Shown: positions 63,975 to 64,000 of the stretch, piece after piece | How the letters are laid out: every line of letters begins with the position of its first letter | Position numbering within the stretch: the stretch's first letter is position 1 | Origin: Symbiodinium natans | Lineage: Eukaryota; Sar; Dinophyceae; Suessiales; Symbiodiniaceae | Assembly: GCA_905221605.1 (NCBI GenBank) | Contig: CAJNDS010002651.1 | Span: 208,501-272,500, forward strand | DNA length: 64,000 nt | Direction: 5' to 3' | Made by a program: the position numbers and the translations under genes | Notes under the pieces: model-generated | Told to the model about the DNA's origin: nothing | Seen by the model: the letters and a program-made list of their open reading frames with translations, nothing else | The model's database searches: none

Positions 63975-64000
63975 CGGAGTAACCTGGGGTACCTCTGTAC
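63975..64000. repeat. Family E fragment at the window edge
   Basis: CCGGAGTAACCTGGGGTACC matches the start of family E; truncated by the edge. Confidence 0.35.

Noticed and set aside
1-64000. tRNA, rRNA or snRNA genes
   Set aside because: No cloverleaf, 5S, or U-RNA motif was recognised by eye on either strand. A covariance-model scan would be decisive but could not be run.

Overview
The window looks like nuclear DNA of a dinoflagellate, possibly from or near the Symbiodiniaceae. It is saturated with interstitial copies of the plant/alveolate telomere unit TTTAGGG and its degenerate variants on both strands. It carries a Gln-rich copia-like gag with CCHC knuckles, ubiquitin-like/ankyrin sequences, and minus-strand genes cut into exons of 17-160 nt whose introns mostly begin with GC rather than GT. 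All of this is inferred by eye; no search or alignment was run.

Layout. 1-2676: minus-strand copia-like retroelement fragment (gag, two zinc knuckles, aspartic protease, then a frame break). 2.7-5.6 kb: telomere-like arrays, hairpin repeats and probable minus-strand exons, including a RING-finger tail near 5.1 kb. 6.2-8.0 kb: ubiquitin-like plus ankyrin pseudogene broken by small indels. 8.3-13.3 kb: more unassigned small minus-strand exons and a 620-bp (TAG)n microsatellite. 14.9-22.8 kb: a sirtuin (Sir2) gene whose motifs appear in order across at least eight exons. 23-37 kb: unassigned exons, an 87-bp poly-C tract, a second degraded ubiquitin-like/ankyrin copy (27.9-28.7 kb) and a possible terminal exon with a stop at 36.67 kb. 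39.8-52.6 kb: a voltage-gated cation channel in which S1, S2, S3, the S4 arginine ladder, the S4-S5 linker and S5 can be read across ten exons. 53-64 kb: further exons, including a WWE domain (57.2-60.2 kb).

The main observation is about introns. In most of them the 5' part (transcript sense) holds a G-rich TTTAGGG array and the 3' part a C-rich CCCTAAA array, so each pre-mRNA intron could fold into a telomere-repeat hairpin that brings the splice sites together. Inside these introns lie several families of short (about 80-160 bp) inverted-repeat elements, some abutting exon ends like introners. At least two copies are themselves interrupted by telomere-like arrays. Of 17 exon junctions that could be fixed from conserved protein motifs or reading frame, 14 fit GC-AG, one GT-AG, one GA-AG, and one is off by a base.

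Stretches over 300 bases that are not listed are intronic or intergenic mixtures of short TTTAGGG/CCCTAAA arrays and unique sequence in which I see no gene. Exon calls outside the sirtuin, channel and WWE groups rest on an open frame, plausible splice sites and protein-like composition only, and some will be wrong.
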